DNA from: JBOGGX01 sp050744245
GTDB lineage: Bacteria; Actinomycetota; Acidimicrobiia; Acidimicrobiales; JBOGGX01
DNA: 64,000 nucleotides
Reading direction: 5' to 3'
Assembly (NCBI GenBank): GCA_050744245.1
Contig: JBOGGX010000238.1
Coordinates: 1 to 64,000, forward strand
A program made the translations under genes and the position numbers. The notes under the pieces were generated by a model that was not told where the DNA came from, searched no databases, and saw nothing but the letters and a program-made list of their open reading frames with translations. Positions 17,752 through 26,199 of this stretch are shown here, piece by piece. The stretch's first letter is position 1; each line of letters starts with the position of its first letter.

Positions 17752-18560
17752 TGGACGTTCCCCGGCTCTTCCTCCGGCTGGTCGACGACGCCGGGCTGTT
17801 CCCGCCCGAGCGGCTGCCGATGGCCGGCGCCGTCGCCCGCCACCGGGCCGACGCGGCGGCGGGCCATCCGGTGCTCACCCACCGGTTCCTCTGTCCGTCC
17901 AGCCGCCTCGACGAGCTGGCCGGGCGGCTGGACGACGCCGGGAAGGTGACGGTCGGCGTGGTCGTCGACACCGGCATCGACCGCGTGCTCGGCGTCGACT
18001 CGCGCCTGGTGGTCGAGACCGTCGAAGTGCCCCTGCCGAGGGAACGGCCGGCCGACGGCGTCGAGGCCCTGGCCGCCGCCGACGTCGGCGGCCAGGTGTT
18101 CGGCGAGGTGCCGAGGGTCGACGGCTGGCGGGAGGCCCTCGCCGCTCTGGCCGAACGGAGCCTCGGGGCCAAGGTCCGGTGCGGCGGGCTGCAGGCCGAC
18201 CTGTTCCCCACGGCCGACGAGCTCGCGGCATTCCTGGGGGCGTGCGTCGACCTCGACCTGCCGTTCAAGGCCACCGCCGGATTGCATCACGCCGTCCGCT
18301 ACCGCGACCCGGCGACCGGATTCGACCACCACGGGTTCCTGAACCTGCTCGTCGCCGTCGGGCGGGCGGTCGACGGCGCCACGGTCGGCGACGTCGCGGC
18401 CGCCCTGGCCGTCGACGACGCCGGCGCACTGGCCGGCGAGGCGCGGACCATGGCACCGACGACGGCAGAGTCGGCCCGCCGGCGCTTCGTCGCCTACGGC
18501 TCGTGCAGCACGAGCGAGCCGATCGACGACCTCGTCGCCCTCGGCCTGGTGGGCCGCTGA
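17751..18560 (+). CDS. Unknown protein of the homogentisate operon
   Basis: 269 residues from the ATG that overlaps the upstream stop. Text includes PRLFLRLVDDAGLFPPERLPM, HPVLTHRFLCPSSRLDELAG, LGAKVRCGGLQADLFPTADELAAFLGAC, LPFKATAGLHHAVRYRDPATGFDHHGFLNLLVA and FVAYGSCSTSEPIDDLV. The KATAGLHHA and DHHGFLNLL segments, with paired histidines, look like an active or metal-binding site, and alternating Val/Leu strands suggest an alpha/beta barrel. I know no named family. It lies tightly between the monooxygenase and fahA, so it likely acts on an intermediate of the same pathway. Confidence 0.75.
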   Translation: MDVPRLFLRLVDDAGLFPPERLPMAGAVARHRADAAAGHPVLTHRFLCPSSRLDELAGRLDDAGKVTVGVVVDTGIDRVLGVDSRLVVETVEVPLPRERPADGVEALAAADVGGQVFGEVPRVDGWREALAALAERSLGAKVRCGGLQADLFPTADELAAFLGACVDLDLPFKATAGLHHAVRYRDPATGFDHHGFLNLLVAVGRAVDGATVGDVAAALAVDDAGALAGEARTMAPTTAESARRRFVAYGSCSTSEPIDDLVALGLVGR

Positions 18561-18562
18561 CG

Positions 18563-19783
18563 ATGACCTGGGTCGACGTGCCCGACGGCTCGCCCTTCCC
18601 GATCGACAACCTGCCCTACGGCGTCTTCGTCCCGCCGGGCGGCGAGCCCCGGGTCGGGGTGGCGATCGGGGACCACGTGCTCGACCTGGCTGCGGTCCTG
18701 GACGACCCGGTGTTCGCGGCCCCGGCCCTCAACGGTTTCATGGCCCAGGGACCGACCCGCTGGCGGGCCGTGCGGGAGCGGATCTCGGAGTTGCTGACCG
18801 ACGAGCGCCACCGGCCCGAGGTCGAGCCCGCGCTGGTGCCGACCGCCGGCGTCCGCCTGGCCCTGCCGTTCGAGGTCGCGGACTACGTCGACTTCTACGC
18901 CTCGATCGACCATGCCGGGAACCTCGGGCGCATGTTCAGACCGGACCAGGAGCCGCTCACACCGAACTGGCGGCATCTACCGATCGGCTACCACGGGCGG
19001 GCGGGCACGGTCGTGGTCTCGGGCACGCCCATCGTGCGCCCGTCGGCGCAGATCAGACCGGCACCCGACGCCGCGCCCGTGTTCGGGCCGAGCCGGCGGC
19101 TCGACATCGAGGCCGAGGTCGGCTTCGTCGTCGGCGTCCCGAGCCGCCTCGGCGAACCGGTGCCGGTCGACGCATTCGAAGAACACGTCTTCGGCGTCGT
19201 GCTGGTCAACGACTGGAGCGCCCGCGACATCCAGGCTTGGGAGTACGTCCCCCTCGGGCCGTTCCTGGGCAAGTCGTTCGCCACGTCGATCTCCCCGTGG
19301 GTGGTGCCGCTCGACGCCCTGGCGGCGGCGGTCGTGCCACCCCCCGCGCAGGAGCCGACGCCGCTCCCCTATCTGCGGGCCCGCGGGCCGGGCGGGCTCG
19401 ACCTGTCGCTCGAGGTGCGGCTGAACGGTGAGGTGGTGTCCCGACCGCCGTTCGAACGGATGTACTGGACGCCGGCCCAGCAGCTCGCGCACATGACCGT
19501 CAACGGAGCGAGCCTGCGCACCGGCGACCTGTATGCGTCGGGCACGGTGTCGGGGCCGGACCGCGGCCAACGCGGTTCGCTCATCGAGCTCAGCTGGAAC
19601 GGTACCGAGCCGCTCGAGCTGGCCGACGGGTCGGCGCGCACGTTTCTCGAGGACGGCGACGCCGTGGTCATCACCGCCACCGCGGCCGGTCGCCGCGGAG
19701 GCCGCATCGGGTTCGGCGAGGTGTCCGGCACCATCCTCCCCGCCGTTTCCGGGCAGACTCCTTCGGCAGGTACGAAGGGGTGA
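18563..19783 (+). CDS. fahA: Fumarylacetoacetase
   Basis: 406 residues; ATG two bases after the previous stop. Active-site features of the family are visible: DYVDFYASIDHAGNLGRMF (Asp and His), DIEAEVGFVVG (E-x-E metal ligands), NDWSARDIQAWEYVPLGPFLGKSFATSISPW (metal-ligand Asp and catalytic Lys) and a C-terminal MTVNGASLRTGDLYASGTVSG. It cleaves fumarylacetoacetate to fumarate and acetoacetate, the last step of tyrosine degradation. With hmgA at the other end of the operon it defines the pathway. Confidence 0.94.
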   Translation: MTWVDVPDGSPFPIDNLPYGVFVPPGGEPRVGVAIGDHVLDLAAVLDDPVFAAPALNGFMAQGPTRWRAVRERISELLTDERHRPEVEPALVPTAGVRLALPFEVADYVDFYASIDHAGNLGRMFRPDQEPLTPNWRHLPIGYHGRAGTVVVSGTPIVRPSAQIRPAPDAAPVFGPSRRLDIEAEVGFVVGVPSRLGEPVPVDAFEEHVFGVVLVNDWSARDIQAWEYVPLGPFLGKSFATSISPWVVPLDALAAAVVPPPAQEPTPLPYLRARGPGGLDLSLEVRLNGEVVSRPPFERMYWTPAQQLAHMTVNGASLRTGDLYASGTVSGPDRGQRGSLIELSWNGTEPLELADGSARTFLEDGDAVVITATAAGRRGGRIGFGEVSGTILPAVSGQTPSAGTKG

Positions 19784-19787
19784 GCCA

Positions 19788-20771
19788 GTGGACGTACACC
19801 TGATCGCCGACGGGACGGTGGAACACCACACGGTCGACGAGCTGGCCGCGCTGCTCGAGAAGGACGATGCCCTGAGCTGGCTCGACATCCCCGTCTGCGA
19901 CGACGTCGCCGCCGGGGTGTTGACCGACGTTTTCGGTTTTCATCCGCTTGCGGTCAAGGACTGCGTCCAGCGCAACCGGGTGCCCAAGCTTCACGCCTAC
20001 GCCGACCACTCGTTCTTCGTGCTGCACGGCCCGGAGCGCGGCCGCGCCGGCCATGTCCACTACATCGAGCTCGACCAGTTCGTCGGCCGGAACTACCTGG
20101 TGACGGTGCACGGCCCGATGAATCCGGCCGTCCCCCAACAGGCGGCACGGCGCGAGGTCGACGCCGTGGTCGCTCGAATCGAGGCCGGGCGTCTGCGGCC
20201 GGCGAGCTCGTTCGAGCTCTCCTACGCCATCGTGTCGGCCATGGCCAGGCACATGGAGTCGTTCATGGAGGGCCTGACCGAGGAGGTGTGGCAGCTCGAG
20301 CAGCGGGTGACCGGGGGGCATCTGGGCAACCCGGAGGAGTTTCTCGAGCAGCTGTTCCGCACCCGGCACGGCCTGCTGTCGGTCGGGACGATCGCCACCC
20401 AGAACCGGGAGATCTTCGAGCGGCTGTGCAACCTGGCCCGGGCGGTGCCGTCGGAGGCGGTGCCGCTCCTGAGGGACGGCGTCGACCAGTTCGGCCGCAT
20501 CAGCAGCCTGGCCAGGGCCCAAAAGGACTACCTGCACGGGGTGATCGAGTTCTATAGGACCCGCACCGACACCAAGATGATGATCGCGGCCGAGCGACTC
20601 ACGGTGGTCGCCGTGGTCACCCTTCCCGTGACCGCCCTCGCCTCGGTCTACGGCATGAACGTCATCGTCAACGCCGAGACCGACGCCTTCCACGTCGGTC
20701 TCGTGGTGGTGGTCATGATCGCGATGTCGGCGCTGCTCCTCGTCTGGGCCAAGCGCCAGGGCTGGTGGTGA
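19788..20771 (+). CDS. corA: CorA-like magnesium transporter
   Basis: 327 residues from GTG at 19788, seven bases after GAAGGGG. A cytoplasmic N-terminal domain of about 260 residues (LVTVHGPMNPAVPQQAARREVD, long helix FMEGLTEEVWQLEQRV) is followed by two C-terminal helices. The signature G-M-N lies at the end of the first helix (TLPVTALASVYGMNV), and a short basic tail ends WAKRQGWW. CorA proteins form pentameric Mg2+/Co2+ channels in the plasma membrane. It lies five bases after fahA, but a shared function is doubtful. Confidence 0.9.
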   Translation: MDVHLIADGTVEHHTVDELAALLEKDDALSWLDIPVCDDVAAGVLTDVFGFHPLAVKDCVQRNRVPKLHAYADHSFFVLHGPERGRAGHVHYIELDQFVGRNYLVTVHGPMNPAVPQQAARREVDAVVARIEAGRLRPASSFELSYAIVSAMARHMESFMEGLTEEVWQLEQRVTGGHLGNPEEFLEQLFRTRHGLLSVGTIATQNREIFERLCNLARAVPSEAVPLLRDGVDQFGRISSLARAQKDYLHGVIEFYRTRTDTKMMIAAERLTVVAVVTLPVTALASVYGMNVIVNAETDAFHVGLVVVVMIAMSALLLVWAKRQGWW

Positions 20772-21106
20772 CGATCGACGACGTGCGGGCGGTGGCCAGC
20801 ACCCTGCCCCGGTCCGAGGAGGCGCTGGTGCGCGACCGGGTGAAGTTCCGCGTCAGCCGGATCGTCTACCTCGCGTTCTCGCGGGACGAGACCCTCATGG
20901 GCTTCGGGTTCCCGAAGGAGGAACGAGAGGCGCTGATCGAATCGGAGCCGCACAAGTTCCTGATGCCGAAGCCGCGCGATCAGCGCTACCACTGGGTCGT
21001 CGTGCGGCTGTCCGCCATCGACGTCGACGAGATGACCGAGCTCGTGCTCGACGCCTGGCGCATGGTCGTACCGAAGCGCGTCGCCGCGGCCCACCTCGGG
21101 GAGTGA
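20765..21106 (+). CDS. MmcQ/YjbR-family protein
   Basis: 113 residues overlapping the end of corA by seven bases. Text TIDDVRAVASTLPRSEEALVRDRVKFRVSRIVYLAFS, MGFGFPKEEREALIESEPHKFLMP and WVVVRLSAIDVDEMTELVLDAWRMVVPKR fits the MmcQ/YjbR fold (DUF419-like, CyaY-like architecture). Members are described as DNA-binding, but a cellular role is not established. It ends convergent with a membrane protein gene with almost no spacing. Confidence 0.82.
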   Translation: MVTIDDVRAVASTLPRSEEALVRDRVKFRVSRIVYLAFSRDETLMGFGFPKEEREALIESEPHKFLMPKPRDQRYHWVVVRLSAIDVDEMTELVLDAWRMVVPKRVAAAHLGE

Positions 21107-21107
21107 T

Positions 21108-21515
21108 TCAGAGGCCGGGCTTGAACACCATCAGGAGCAGCCCGGCGACCAGCCCGAGATGGGTGACGCCGATGCCGGCGGCCAGCCTGCTCCTGGCGCC
21201 CTCGCCGTCGTCGCGGAGGGCGGGCCGGATCATGAACCAGCTCACCGCGACCAGGACGACCCAGACCAGCAACGACAGCAGGATCCAGGTCTGGCTCACC
21301 TCGAAGAGGTCCTCCGACATTCCGAGCAGGCCCATCCCGAGCACCCACAGGAGCACGAGGGCGGGGAACGCCATGCGCATGTGGATCCGGGCGACCTGGG
21401 CCGTGTTCCCCACCCGGGCGAACGAGGAGTACAGGAACAGCGGGCCGAAGGCGCTGACCACGGCCAGCAGGTGCAGGAACAGGATGAGCTTGTAGACGGT
21501 GCCGTTGTAATCCAC
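21108..21515 (-). CDS. DUF2269-like integral membrane protein
   Basis: 135 residues with four predicted helices: YKLILFLHLLAVVSAFGPLFLYSS, MAFPALVLLWVLGMGLLGM, WILLSLLVWVVLVAVSWFMI and AGIGVTHLGLVAGLLLMVF. The layout and the KLILFLHLLAVV start fit the DUF2269 family of small actinobacterial membrane proteins, whose role is unknown. Confidence 0.75.
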   Translation of the reverse strand: MDYNGTVYKLILFLHLLAVVSAFGPLFLYSSFARVGNTAQVARIHMRMAFPALVLLWVLGMGLLGMSEDLFEVSQTWILLSLLVWVVLVAVSWFMIRPALRDDGEGARSRLAAGIGVTHLGLVAGLLLMVFKPGL

Positions 21516-21524
21516 CCGGCACGC

Positions 21525-21905
21525 CTAGCAGACGGCGTCGTCGTCCGCCAAGGCGCGCCGCCCACGGCCGCCGTCAACCGGTGGAGGGTCGTAGGTGAGC
21601 AGGACGTTGCCCGAGCTGAAGGTGGTCGAGTGGACGAGCCGCAGCGGCACTCCATGCTCGAGCGTGTCGAACAGCGACCGGCCGGCGCCCAGGAGGACGG
21701 GATGGATCATGACCCGCAGCTCGTCGACCACACCGGCCTCCAGCAGGCTCGCCGTGAGGGTCGGGCTTCCGAACAGGGCCAGGTCCTGCCCCGGAGGAGC
21801 CTTGCGCTCGGCCACCGCCTCGGCCGCGTCGCCGCTCACCAGCGTCGAGTTCTGCCAGCCGGCCTCGGCCAGGGTCTTCGAGAACACCACCTTCTCGATG
21901 CCAGC
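21525..21905 (-). pseudogene. Dihydrofolate-reductase-like gene missing its 5' part
   Basis: The frame GIEKVVFSKTLAEAGWQNSTLVSG ... DLALFGSPTLTASLLEAGVVDELRVMIHPVLLGAGRSLFD ... GNVLLTYDP is the C-terminal two-thirds of the RibD-C/DHFR-like family common in actinobacteria. The first 70-80 residues, with the nucleotide-binding start, are absent. At about 21905 the text joins directly to the C-terminal part of an alpha/beta hydrolase, which points to a deletion junction. The usual protein is a reductase of unknown substrate. Confidence 0.6.
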
Positions 21906-22584
21906 GCCGGCTTCTCCTGGAGCAGGAAATGCGACGTTCCGGGTATGACGGCGAGCTCCGAGTTCGGCAGGGCGCGATAAACCTCCAGCGTGTGGTCGAG
22001 GGTGACGATGTCGTCGTCGGCGACCATCACCAGGGTCCGGTGGGTGACGCCCCCAGGTCCTCCTTCGCCACAGGTGCGTCGGTGAGCGCCATCGCCGCGA
22101 GCTTCTCCATCACCACGCGAACGTGGGCCTCGCCGTCGGGTGACACCTCGCCGTAGCTCCCGCCGAGGAAGGCCACCACCTGGTCGACGTCGACCTGGTC
22201 GGCGCCCGGCACCGTGCCCTCGCGACTGAAGCCCCCGCTGATGAGGACGAGCTTCTGTACGAGACCGCGGAGCGCGACGAGCAACGCCACCGCGGCGCCG
22301 ACGCCGTGGCCGACCAGATGGGCCCGCCCGTCCACGACCCCTTCCAAGAAGACGATCGTGTCGTCGAGGATCAGGTCGTACGTCATCGGTCCTTCGACAT
22401 CGGCGGTGCGGCCGTGACCCCGCCGGTCCGGAGCCAGGACGCGGAACCGCTCGGCCGGGGGACCGACGTTGTGCTCGAAAAAGCGCGAGTCAACGGCGCC
22501 GCCGTGCAGCCGCACGACCGGCTCCCCCTCGCCGCGCTCGTCGTACCAAGAGCGCACGGTTCCGCGCTCGACATACCCTGCCAT
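21905..22584 (-). pseudogene. Alpha/beta hydrolase, frameshifted and 3'-truncated
   Basis: ATG at 22584 gives MAGYVERGTVRSWYDERGEGEP, VRLHGGAVDSRFF (oxyanion HGG), LAPDRRGHGRT and HLVGHGVGAAVALLVAL. The nucleophile elbow reads G-H-G-V-G rather than G-x-S-x-G, so the catalytic Ser is replaced by Gly. Near 22053 one G of a G-run is missing and the frame shifts. The next frame gives LVMVADDDIVTLDHTLEVYRALPNSELAVIPGTSHFLLQEKP with catalytic Asp and His. It then runs into the DHFR-like fragment. Confidence 0.62.
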
Positions 22585-22657
22585 CGCCGCCACGTCCTCT
22601 CGCCGTCGGTTGAGCGGCCGGATTCTCGAACCTACGCCGTCGAGTTCCGCTGGCGAT

Positions 22658-22677
22658 CTAGCTAAGTTAGCTAGGAT
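22658..22677 (+). promoter_or_regulatory. Toxin-antitoxin operator and -10 element
   Basis: A perfect palindrome CTAGCTAA-G-TTAGCTAG spans 22658-22674 and overlaps a -10 TAGGAT at 22672-22677. The antitoxin GTG at 22684 is 7 bases after the -10, so the mRNA is probably leaderless. An antitoxin dimer would repress by covering the -10. Confidence 0.7.
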
Positions 22678-22683
22678 GGCCCC

Positions 22684-22923
22684 GTGAGGGTGAACATGCA
22701 TGAGGCGAAGACCAATCTCTCCAAGCTCGTCGCCGCCCTGGAGCGCGGTGAAGCCGACGAGATCGAGATCGCTCGCGCGGGACAGGTCGTGGCCCGCCTC
22801 GTCGGTCCCCGTCCCGTGGGGGCCCGGCGACCGGGTCTGTGGACCGGCCGGGTCGAGATCCGCCCCGACTTCGACGAGCTTCCCGACGACCTGGCGGCGG
22901 CCTTTCGTGGTGAATCGCCGTGA
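22684..22923 (+). CDS. Phd/YefM-type antitoxin
   Basis: 79 residues. The N-terminal MRVNMHEAKTNLSKLVAALERGEADEIEIARAGQVVARLV is the Phd/YefM DNA-binding fold (usual text: hEAKtxLskLl..verGEeVvItrhGkpvArLv). The C-terminal RPDFDELPDDLAAAFRGE is the acidic tail that neutralises the toxin. It overlaps the toxin gene by four bases (GTGA), so translation is coupled. The palindrome just upstream is the likely autoregulatory site. Confidence 0.9.
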   Translation: MRVNMHEAKTNLSKLVAALERGEADEIEIARAGQVVARLVGPRPVGARRPGLWTGRVEIRPDFDELPDDLAAAFRGESP

Positions 22924-23300
22924 GGCTGCTGCTCGATACCCACATCCTGTTGTGGTGGCTCGCCGATGACCCGAAACTCCCCTCGGCGGCCGCGTCGGCG
23001 ATCGCGGATGGCACGACCTTCGTCGCCGTGTCCGCGGCGTCGGCGTGGGAGATCGCGATCAAGAAGGCGGCCGGTCGGCTCGACGCTCCCGACGATCTGC
23101 TCGACGCCATCGAGGCCAACGACTTCAGCGCGCTCTCGATCAGCGCCAGCCATGCACTCGCCGCCGGCGCGTTGCCGGCGCATCACGCCGACCCGTTCGA
23201 CCGCATGCTGGTGGCGCAGGCGCGCGTCGAGGGCTTGTCGCTCGTGACGGTCGACAGTCGCTTCACGGTCTACGACGTCGAGCTGCTCCCGCTCGCTTGA
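22920..23300 (+). CDS. PIN-domain toxin
   Basis: 126 residues of the VapC-like PIN family: LLLDTHILLWWLADDPKL (first acidic residue), SAASAWEIAIKKAAGRL (Glu), HHADPFDRMLVAQARVEGLSLVTVDSRF (two more acidic residues). This subgroup normally pairs with Phd-type antitoxins. Such proteins are Mg2+-dependent RNases, often cutting tRNA or rRNA and halting growth. The target cannot be told from sequence. Confidence 0.9.
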   Translation: MRLLLDTHILLWWLADDPKLPSAAASAIADGTTFVAVSAASAWEIAIKKAAGRLDAPDDLLDAIEANDFSALSISASHALAAGALPAHHADPFDRMLVAQARVEGLSLVTVDSRFTVYDVELLPLA

Positions 23301-23322
23301 CGAGCTCGGGTCCCGACGACCG

Positions 23323-23688
23323 TCACCATCGGCAGAGGCAGAAGAGGTGGCCGACGGGGTCGGCGTAGACAAGGAACTTCTCCTGGGTGTCCAGGTGGCG
23401 AGCACCAAGGGCTACCGCCCGCTCGTGGGCTGCGTCCAGGTCGTCCACCGCGAGGTCGAGGTGCATCTGCTGCTGCACGGCGGGATCGGGCCACGTCGGG
23501 GCCACGAAGCCGGCGGCCCGCTGGAACGTGAGGGCCGTGCCGCCGCCCGGTGGGTCAACCGCCACATGGTCACCGCCGCCGTCGGGTACCGGCCACTCGA
23601 ACAGGCCACCGTAGAACCTGGCCAGCGCAGCGGGATCGGGGCAGTCGATCGTGACGGTGTCGAAGCGGGGGACGGCGGCGCCGGGCAT
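23323..23688 (-). CDS. VOC/glyoxalase-family protein
   Basis: 121 residues from ATG at 23688, six bases after AGGAGG. Two beta-alpha-beta-beta-beta modules: FDTVTIDCPDPAALARFYGGLFEW, then MHLDLAVDDLDAAHERAVALGARHLDTQEKFLVYADPVGHLFCLC. The pattern fits the vicinal oxygen chelate superfamily, with the metal-binding His and Glu positions partly replaced. Substrate unknown. It converges on the toxin gene with 22 bp between stops. Confidence 0.85.
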   Translation of the reverse strand: MPGAAVPRFDTVTIDCPDPAALARFYGGLFEWPVPDGGGDHVAVDPPGGGTALTFQRAAGFVAPTWPDPAVQQQMHLDLAVDDLDAAHERAVALGARHLDTQEKFLVYADPVGHLFCLCRW

Positions 23689-23866
23689 CGTGATCCTCCT
23701 GGGTGATTGGTACCTGGATGCACGGTAGGCGGGGTCGACGTACGACGGGTTCCCCCAACCGCCTCGACCTCGATCGAGCGCGGGCCCCGACCCATGCCTG
23801 GCGGCGCTCCGAACCGTCCAGCGGGCCATCCCGGTCAGGGTGTCGGCGCGGCGCGCCTAGTCTGGG

Positions 23867-24571
23867 ATGATGAAGGTCATCCTCGTTCCCGGACTCTGGC
23901 TCGACGCCTCCTCCTGGGACGGCGTCGTTCCGGCCCTCGCCGCTGCGGGGCACGACGTCGAGGCGCTCACGCTGCCCGGGCTCGAGTCGGCCGATGCCGA
24001 CCGCTCGGGCCTCACCCTGCGCGATCACGTGGACGCCGTGATCGCGCGCATCGACGAAGCCGCCGGACCGGTCGTCCTGGTGGGTCACTCTGGCGGCGGG
24101 TCGGTCATCTCCGGCGCCGCCGACGCCCGGCCCGACCGCGTGGGGCGAGCGATCTACGTCGACTCCGGCCCGGCCGGCGAGGGCGGCATCGTCAACGACG
24201 AGCTCCCCGCGGTCAACGGCGAGATCCCGCTTCCCGACTGGGACGCCTTCGACAACTCGGACCTGATCGATCTCGACGACGAGTTGCGGGCCGCCTTCCG
24301 TGCCCGAGCGATCCCGTCGCCGCTGCACGTCGCGATCGACCCGCAGCACGTCGACGACGACCGCCGCTACGACGTGCCGACCACCGTCATCGCCTCGTCG
24401 ATCCCGGGCGCCATGCTCCGGGAGTTCATCGCCAAGGACCACCCCTACGTCCGCGAGCTGTCCAAGATGCGCGACTACGAGGTCGTCGACCTACCGACCG
24501 GGCACTGGCCGCAGTTCACCAAGCCGGCCGAGCTCGCCGCCGCGATCCTGACGGCGATCGACCGGTCCTAG
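23867..24571 (+). CDS. Alpha/beta hydrolase
   Basis: 234 residues. MKVILVPGLWLDASSWDGVVPALAAAGHDV gives the first strand and oxyanion region. The nucleophile elbow is VLVGHSGGGSVISGAA (Ser in G-H-S-G-G), and the late LPTGHWPQFTKPAEL supplies the catalytic His. This is a small actinobacterial esterase/hydrolase type often annotated only as alpha/beta hydrolase. It stands alone; the 178-bp gap upstream contains nothing else recognisable. Confidence 0.85.
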   Translation: MMKVILVPGLWLDASSWDGVVPALAAAGHDVEALTLPGLESADADRSGLTLRDHVDAVIARIDEAAGPVVLVGHSGGGSVISGAADARPDRVGRAIYVDSGPAGEGGIVNDELPAVNGEIPLPDWDAFDNSDLIDLDDELRAAFRARAIPSPLHVAIDPQHVDDDRRYDVPTTVIASSIPGAMLREFIAKDHPYVRELSKMRDYEVVDLPTGHWPQFTKPAELAAAILTAIDRS

Positions 24572-24743
24572 GTGACTCCTGAAGTAGGGCTCTTCGTGGC
24601 GCTCATGGCCGGCCGGTGGCTCGGTTGCTGGTGAGTGCTGGTGATTGGTGCGGGGTTGGTGTCGTTGGTGGGGGCGGGGCGGGGCCCCGTCCCTGCATCG
24701 ACTGATGGTGCCTGCCGGTCCGTCGTGCACCTGCCCCTGCTGT
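24572..24743. other. Flank of the transposase gene, no gene seen
   Basis: This stretch is G/T-rich and contains GGCTCTTCGTGG at 24588-24599. A near copy, GGCTCTTTGTGG, occurs at 26188-26199 in the same orientation, exactly 1600 bp away, on the other side of the transposase. I found no convincing terminal inverted repeat or coding sequence here. Confidence 0.3.
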
Positions 24744-25886
24744 TCAGGTGGTGGCGAGGGTCCAGCCGCCGTCCCCGAGGGTGATTCCGAGCGTGGCGAG
24801 CCGCGCCCAGTTCACTGCGGCGGCGCGGGTGGCGGCGTCGGTGCCGACGCGTTGGACACCGCGGGTGCGGGCGCGGCGGGCTCCCCACCCGGACCGCGCG
24901 AAGTGGGCGATCTTGCGTTCGACTTTGGGGCGGGTCGACCGGTAGGCCTGCTGCCACTCCGGTGTCGCCTGCTTGGCCTTGGCCCGCTGAAGGAGTGCCT
25001 CCCGCGGATGGATGGTGATCGAGCGGCCGGCGGTCGAGGTCGTGCAGCGCTTCCGCCGCGGGCAGCTGGCGCGGTGCCCGGCGAAGTCGGCGCGGCCGCC
25101 GCCATCGGCTCCGAAGCGGATGGTCACGATGTGCCCGGCGGGGCAGCCGACCGTCTCGTTGTCCACGTCGATGTCGAAGTCGTCCTTGCTGTAGCGGCCG
25201 TCGCGGTTCGAAGCCGGCGGCACCTTGGCGGTCACCTCGAACCCGTCGTCTTCGAGATCGGCGACGGTGTCGGGACCGGCGTAGGCGCTGTCGCCCATCA
25301 CGGTCGGCTTGTCGTCGTCGTCGGCGTGCCCGGCCAGCAGGTCCTCGACGACCTCGGCGTCGTGGGTGTTGGCCGGGGTCACGACCACATCGTCGATCAG
25401 CTCGGAATCCGGGTCGACCGACAGGTGCGCCTTGTAGCCGTCGAAACGGCGGTTGCGGCTCTTGTGGCCGTGGCGGGCCTCGGGATCCACGGTGGAGACC
25501 ACCCGATCCTTGGCGACCCGCCGGGCGATGCGGAACACGCCGTCGTCGTCTGCTTCGACGTCCTGGCCGGCGACCAGGGCGAGCAACTCGGCCGCCTCCC
25601 GAGCCGGACTGTCGAGCTCCTCGCCGTCGATCACCCCCAGCGCCGCCAGGGCGTCGCGCACCAACGCGTCGACCAACTGCTCGCGGGCCTCGGGATCGTC
25701 CCAATCGCACGGCGGCTTGCCCGGGCTGGCGTAGTCGTCGGCGCTCGACAACGCCATGCGCACCCCGAACCCCAACGCCGTTCCCTGCAGGGCCCGCAGC
25801 AGCTTGCGGATCGCCGACCGCAGCAGGGTGAGGGTGTCCTGGGTGCTAGGCGGGTCGCGGGACCCCTTCTTGCCGCGCTCAGCCAC
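24744..25886 (-). mobile_element. IS1182-like transposase, probably 5'-truncated
   Basis: 380 residues. STVDPEARHGHKSRNRRFDGYKAHLSVDPDSELI (about 130-163) and VMGDSAYAGPDTVADL are the DDE-domain signatures of the IS1182 group. Upstream, LRSAIRKLLRALQG and PPCDWDDPEAREQLVDALVRDALAALGVIDG are also typical. C-terminal features include GCPAGHIVTIRFGADGGGRADFAGHRASCPRRKRCTTS and RPKVERKIAHFARSGWGARRAR. Complete family members are about 480-550 residues with an extra N-terminal segment that I cannot find at 25887-26150, so the copy is likely inactive. Ends could not be defined. It lies in the region between the integrase and the single-copy genes. Confidence 0.75.
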
Positions 25887-26199
25887 CGCCGAGGTAGCTC
25901 AGCGCCGAAACATCGTACGGCCGCCAGTGCGGGGCGGCTTGCGAGCACGATCGTGAGCCGACCGAGCGGGGTCAACCCGGCGTTACGCCGGCTGGCCTGC
26001 GCAACCGCTGGCGATATCAGCTCGTCGGCAACCTCGAGAACGCCAAGCCGTGGGCCAGCAACCGGTTCCGTGACATCGAAGTCGATCGCGGCCGCCACCG
26101 ACGGCCGGAGCATCGAGGGTCGGCGAGCGAAGAAGATCTACAAGACCCCTCGACTACCTGCACGGCAGCTGGCCGACATCGACGGTCGGCTCTTTGTGG
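25887..26199. other. Intergenic stretch of the mobile region, no gene recognised
   Basis: About 310 bp between the transposase and the coupled genes. Frames are open on both strands but give no recognisable protein. It may hold the degraded 5' end of the IS. The 3' end carries the second GGCTCTT-GTGG repeat at 26188-26199. Confidence 0.4.

Noticed and set aside
24568..25710. Second long minus-strand frame overlapping the transposase
   Set aside because: Its product is Arg/Gly-rich low-complexity text in another frame; the overlapping frame has clear IS1182 motifs.
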